DNA from: Ascidiaceihabitans sp039975415
GTDB taxonomy: Bacteria; Pseudomonadota; Alphaproteobacteria; Rhodobacterales; Rhodobacteraceae
Strand: one strand, 5' to 3'
DNA: 64,000 nucleotides
Assembly: GCF_039975415.1 (NCBI RefSeq)
Contig: NZ_JBDWHD010000005.1
Under the pieces are notes generated by a model. The model searched no databases. It saw nothing but the letters and a program-made list of their open reading frames with translations, and had not been told where the DNA came from. Numbering within the stretch: position 1 is the stretch's first letter; every line of letters starts with the position of its first letter. A program made the position numbers and the translations under genes. This document shows, piece by piece, positions 62,301-64,000 of the stretch.

Positions 62301-64000
62301 ACGAAAACGGGTCGTTCAACTCCGTCCTGAACGGTGACGTGAATTCAGCCACGTATGGCTGGAGTTCTGACACGCCAGTAGAAAACGTAGAATTCCGTAT
62401 CAATGACATCGATGGCGATGGTCGTGTGGTTGTTCGCGCTTACGACGAAGACGGCAACCCGATCGAAGTGGTGTTGTCCGACGCGGGTTCCGATTTGGCC
62501 TTGTCCAATTCGGATGGTGTTCCGGGCAACGATACGGCGTCAAGCATTGATGACGATTACGCTGATGATGATGATCCGGCGCACTCTGTGCTTGTCACAA
62601 TTCCTGGTCCGGTCGCGCGCTGGGAAGTCCTGCACGAGCAAGACGGCACCCTGAACACCGGTATCAACTTTACAGATATCGCCTACGACGTACCTGGCAC
62701 AGCGGACACCAGCGGTGAGGCCGGTGATGACGTCATCACCGGTGGCGCAGGGTCTGACGTCGTGTTTGGCGAAGGCGGCGATGATACATTCATCGTGACC
62801 AGCGGCGCGGATGGTGACGGCGACGTTATTGACGGTGGCAATGGCCCCGATGAAACCACCGACAACGATGTGCTTGATTTGCGCGGTGCTGGTGTCGTTA
62901 CCATCGACCAACAGGCCGATGCAAACGATGATGGTGCCACAACAGGTACTGTGACATTCGCAGACGGCTCGACTTTGGACTTTGAAGGCATCGAAACGAT
63001 CCTGAGCGATCCACAGAACGAAGGCCCGACGGCGAACGACGACGACATCACTGTGGATGAAGATGACAGCGTCACCTTCGATCCAACAGCCAATGATACG
63101 GATCCAAACGGCGATCCAATCTCCGTCGACAGCTTCACACAGCCAGACAACGGCACCGTGACAGAAAACCCTGATGGAACTCTGACGTACACACCTGACC
63201 CAGATTACAACGGTCCGGATAGCTTCACTGTGACAGTGACAGACCCAAGCGGTGAAACCAGCACCTCAACAGTCAATGTCAGTGTGACGCCTGTAAACGA
63301 TGGTCCTGATGCTGTGAATGACAGTGATGTGACGGATGAAGACACGTCTGTTACGGTTGATTTGCTGGCCAATGACACGGATGTTGAAGGCGACGATCTG
63401 GAAGTGACGGGGGCGACTGTGCCTGCGGATCAAGGCACGTTGGTCGACAATGGCGATGGCACGGTGACGTTTACACCAGCGCCAAACTTCAACGGCACTG
63501 CGACGATCAGCTATGCGATCACAGACGGCAATGGCGGCACGGACACGGCGATCCACGAGATCGAAGTGGCAGCCATCAACGACGATCCGATTGCAGTGGA
63601 TGATCTGGCGACGACAAACGAAGACGAGCCGGTGACGATTGATCTGATCGGCAACGACACGGATGTCGACGGCGATCCTTTGACCATCGGCGAAGTCTCG
63701 GTCCCGGCCGATCAAGGCACGGTCGAGGACAATGGCGACGGCACGGTAACGTTCACACCAGCGCCAAACTTCAACGGCCCAGCCACGATCACCTACACGG
63801 TTGTCGACGGTCAGGGCGGTGAAGACGAAGGTGAAGCCACGGTCAATGTGGTCGGTGTCAACGATGGCCCAACCGCCAACGACGACAGCGACACCACGGA
63901 CGAGGACACGCCAGTTACGGTTGATCTGATCGGCAACGACACCGACGACGAAGGTGATCCGCTGACAGTGACCAGTGTGTCTGTTCCGGCTGATCAAGGC
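59396..64000 (+). CDS. Giant RTX/cadherin-like surface protein (5' part)
   Basis: The first 1,535 residues of an acidic secreted protein; the frame is open to the right edge. GAGGAG precedes the ATG, and there is no Sec signal, so type I secretion through a C-terminal signal is expected. Order seen: LamG-like N-terminus (1-245), RTX nonapeptides such as GGEGQDTIFGEGGNDVL (268-388), a DUF11-like domain (408-625), an FrpC-like EF-hand module (KDTNNDGVVSGSELDGLAVW, about 700), a cadherin-like stretch (789-862), short RTX sets (863-902, 1104-1135), then tandem 94-residue cadherin-like/VCBS repeats from about 1212. Likely a calcium-stiffened adhesin. Confidence 0.92.
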   Translation, partial: MADNFNDPFAGNLVGLWDFLNGSELDDTGVADGVSQDGWLHGNANIAGDQLHLDGNGDRFEVDGEIVGSSAGDSPNAGDDDPFQLDEGTLSIQFNQTAHVGSSDDVVVSRGETADIATEGAFEIRVSEDGRVGVMHCVPGDDLIQWTDANFLDQGDDVKVTYTWDINSGGTFRVENLTTGETHSVDNNVTGLTMDIGDQDDESWTVGARESDDGVHSQYFNGTVDYLAIYDVDIINNPPALPADGIVDGTNNADLIDVNYNGDPEGDRIDNNDEILAGEGPQDDIVDALGGDDTINSGEGNDEVFAGSGSDYAEGGTGDDVLYGDGGAGGPDNGPDGDDTLLGGEGQDTIFGEGGNDVLLGGSGDDSIDGGADDDLIYGDNGDNGGNGGGNPNSVQVTEGDSSFSVDFDTDDCVHTEDVWFATEAGEPTTLKVNKSIESYNSTGFNGYDTESDDEAGEGDNLYAFRGTVVKFTVKVSNTSDVTATGVVLEDSIPENIDIWQPGQDTVTSETGDAWNNTFWGNNFNPALLEVGDTSNGTVQITEPGLAPSGQILGAGSSYGLPEGQVRWELGEPLEPGESVELVYYGIRGAGAYDYANGTEFDTQTVIVEVDQELSNESVTADSEAVRWISPIAFDLNDNGEIDTTGDSTEIGHDYNGGDTVNFDLDDDGTLDEIEWLDGSGDGLLIDLDVVAAEGGNVDGSALFGDEGGEWANGYEKLSDLKDTNNDGVVSGSELDGLAVWVDDGDGVLETGELKTLDELGINEISTAHTVDSEGRMVSETKLDAEALGTVTYSLEGPDAGFFQIDEDTGEVTYANGFVPNFDNPSDQDGDNIYELVVVRDGDNLSEPQREDLRVQVNDEDDTNDDVIAGGTGNDTIFGNEGDDTIDGGAGDDLIYGDNGEDTSGLPAAREIFQWDDAPGFGNNNTASDFTQDTGNANVTFSILNASNGVINKYDTETQYTSDLDSGVNENGSFNSVLNGDVNSATYGWSSDTPVENVEFRINDIDGDGRVVVRAYDEDGNPIEVVLSDAGSDLALSNSDGVPGNDTASSIDDDYADDDDPAHSVLVTIPGPVARWEVLHEQDGTLNTGINFTDIAYDVPGTADTSGEAGDDVITGGAGSDVVFGEGGDDTFIVTSGADGDGDVIDGGNGPDETTDNDVLDLRGAGVVTIDQQADANDDGATTGTVTFADGSTLDFEGIETILSDPQNEGPTANDDDITVDEDDSVTFDPTANDTDPNGDPISVDSFTQPDNGTVTENPDGTLTYTPDPDYNGPDSFTVTVTDPSGETSTSTVNVSVTPVNDGPDAVNDSDVTDEDTSVTVDLLANDTDVEGDDLEVTGATVPADQGTLVDNGDGTVTFTPAPNFNGTATISYAITDGNGGTDTAIHEIEVAAINDDPIAVDDLATTNEDEPVTIDLIGNDTDVDGDPLTIGEVSVPADQGTVEDNGDGTVTFTPAPNFNGPATITYTVVDGQGGEDEGEATVNVVGVNDGPTANDDSDTTDEDTPVTVDLIGNDTDDEGDPLTVTSVSVPADQG
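63299..64000 (+). repeat. Tandem 282-bp repeats in the adhesin gene
   Basis: Units of 282 bp (94 residues) recur, shown by CCAGCGCCAAACTTCAACGG at about 63474 and 63756 and by CCTGCGGATCAAGG-type blocks near 63422, 63704 and 63986. Each codes for an NDxP...VDLxxNDTDxxGDPL...VPADQGT unit. The array continues beyond the window. Confidence 0.9.

Overview
The window is chromosomal DNA from a marine Rhodobacteraceae/Roseobacter-group alphaproteobacterium. The evidence is the gene content (class II NrdJ, MttB-like methyltransferase, paired cold-shock domain protein next to DUF192 and tRNA-Pro, urt/ure urea genes, citramalate synthase next to cysS) and the moderately high GC codon usage. A genus cannot be fixed from the sequence alone. 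Genes lie on both strands in short, tightly packed operons. No rRNA, CRISPR array or prophage was seen.

Layout. 1-12 kb: end of a suf locus with sufS, an M48 protease, then a leftward ppiD-like / trpE / cytochrome P450 run, an aminotransferase, gpt, a LysE exporter and fabI; then rightward pdxH, a double cold-shock protein, a DUF192 protein and tRNA-Pro(TGG) with a strong terminator. 12-21 kb: a long regulatory region, nrdJ, a structured untranslated stretch ending in a UUCG terminator (possible small RNA), an unknown protein, an FkbM methyltransferase, an ECF-like sigma factor divergent from a tiny secreted EF-hand protein, and an MttB-family methyltransferase. 21-25.5 kb: an outer-membrane barrel, a TPM-domain protein, a NIPSNAP / ABM / aminotransferase operon and a divergent ArsR-type regulator. 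25.5-37 kb: a complete urea module, with rightward urtABCDE (urea ABC transporter) meeting leftward ureDABCEFG (urease and its nickel chaperones) tail to tail. 37-47.9 kb: cysS-cimA, a GTTAC-motif-controlled membrane protein/XRE/hydrolase/phytoene-synthase-like operon, an MFS transporter, cobK, an AlkA-type glycosylase, an esterase, a sulfotransferase and an HNH nuclease.

47.87-51.53 kb is, on my reading, a decayed Tn7/Tn5053-like (TniA-TniB-TniQ type) transposon. Both ends begin TGTAGAG with 22 of 26 matching terminal bases, carry internal 19-21 bp repeats facing inward, and are flanked by a near-perfect 5-bp duplication. It holds a TetR regulator, a membrane protein cut short, a Cys-containing unknown protein and the C-terminal part of a TniQ-like protein; the transposase and ATPase genes are gone. 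This is the main unannotated system in the window.

51.5-64 kb: an unknown membrane protein, arginase and ornithine cyclodeaminase with a divergent Lrp/AsnC regulator and a perfect 18-bp palindrome between them, dsbB, a YqaA-type membrane protein, tRNA-Leu(CAA), a double OmpA-domain protein, a long leader, and the first 1,535 codons of a very large acidic RTX/cadherin-like surface protein that runs off the right edge. Functionally, arginase makes urea and ornithine, urease and Urt deal with urea, and cyclodeaminase turns ornithine into proline. NrdJ needs adenosylcobalamin, and cobK is the one corrin-synthesis gene present.
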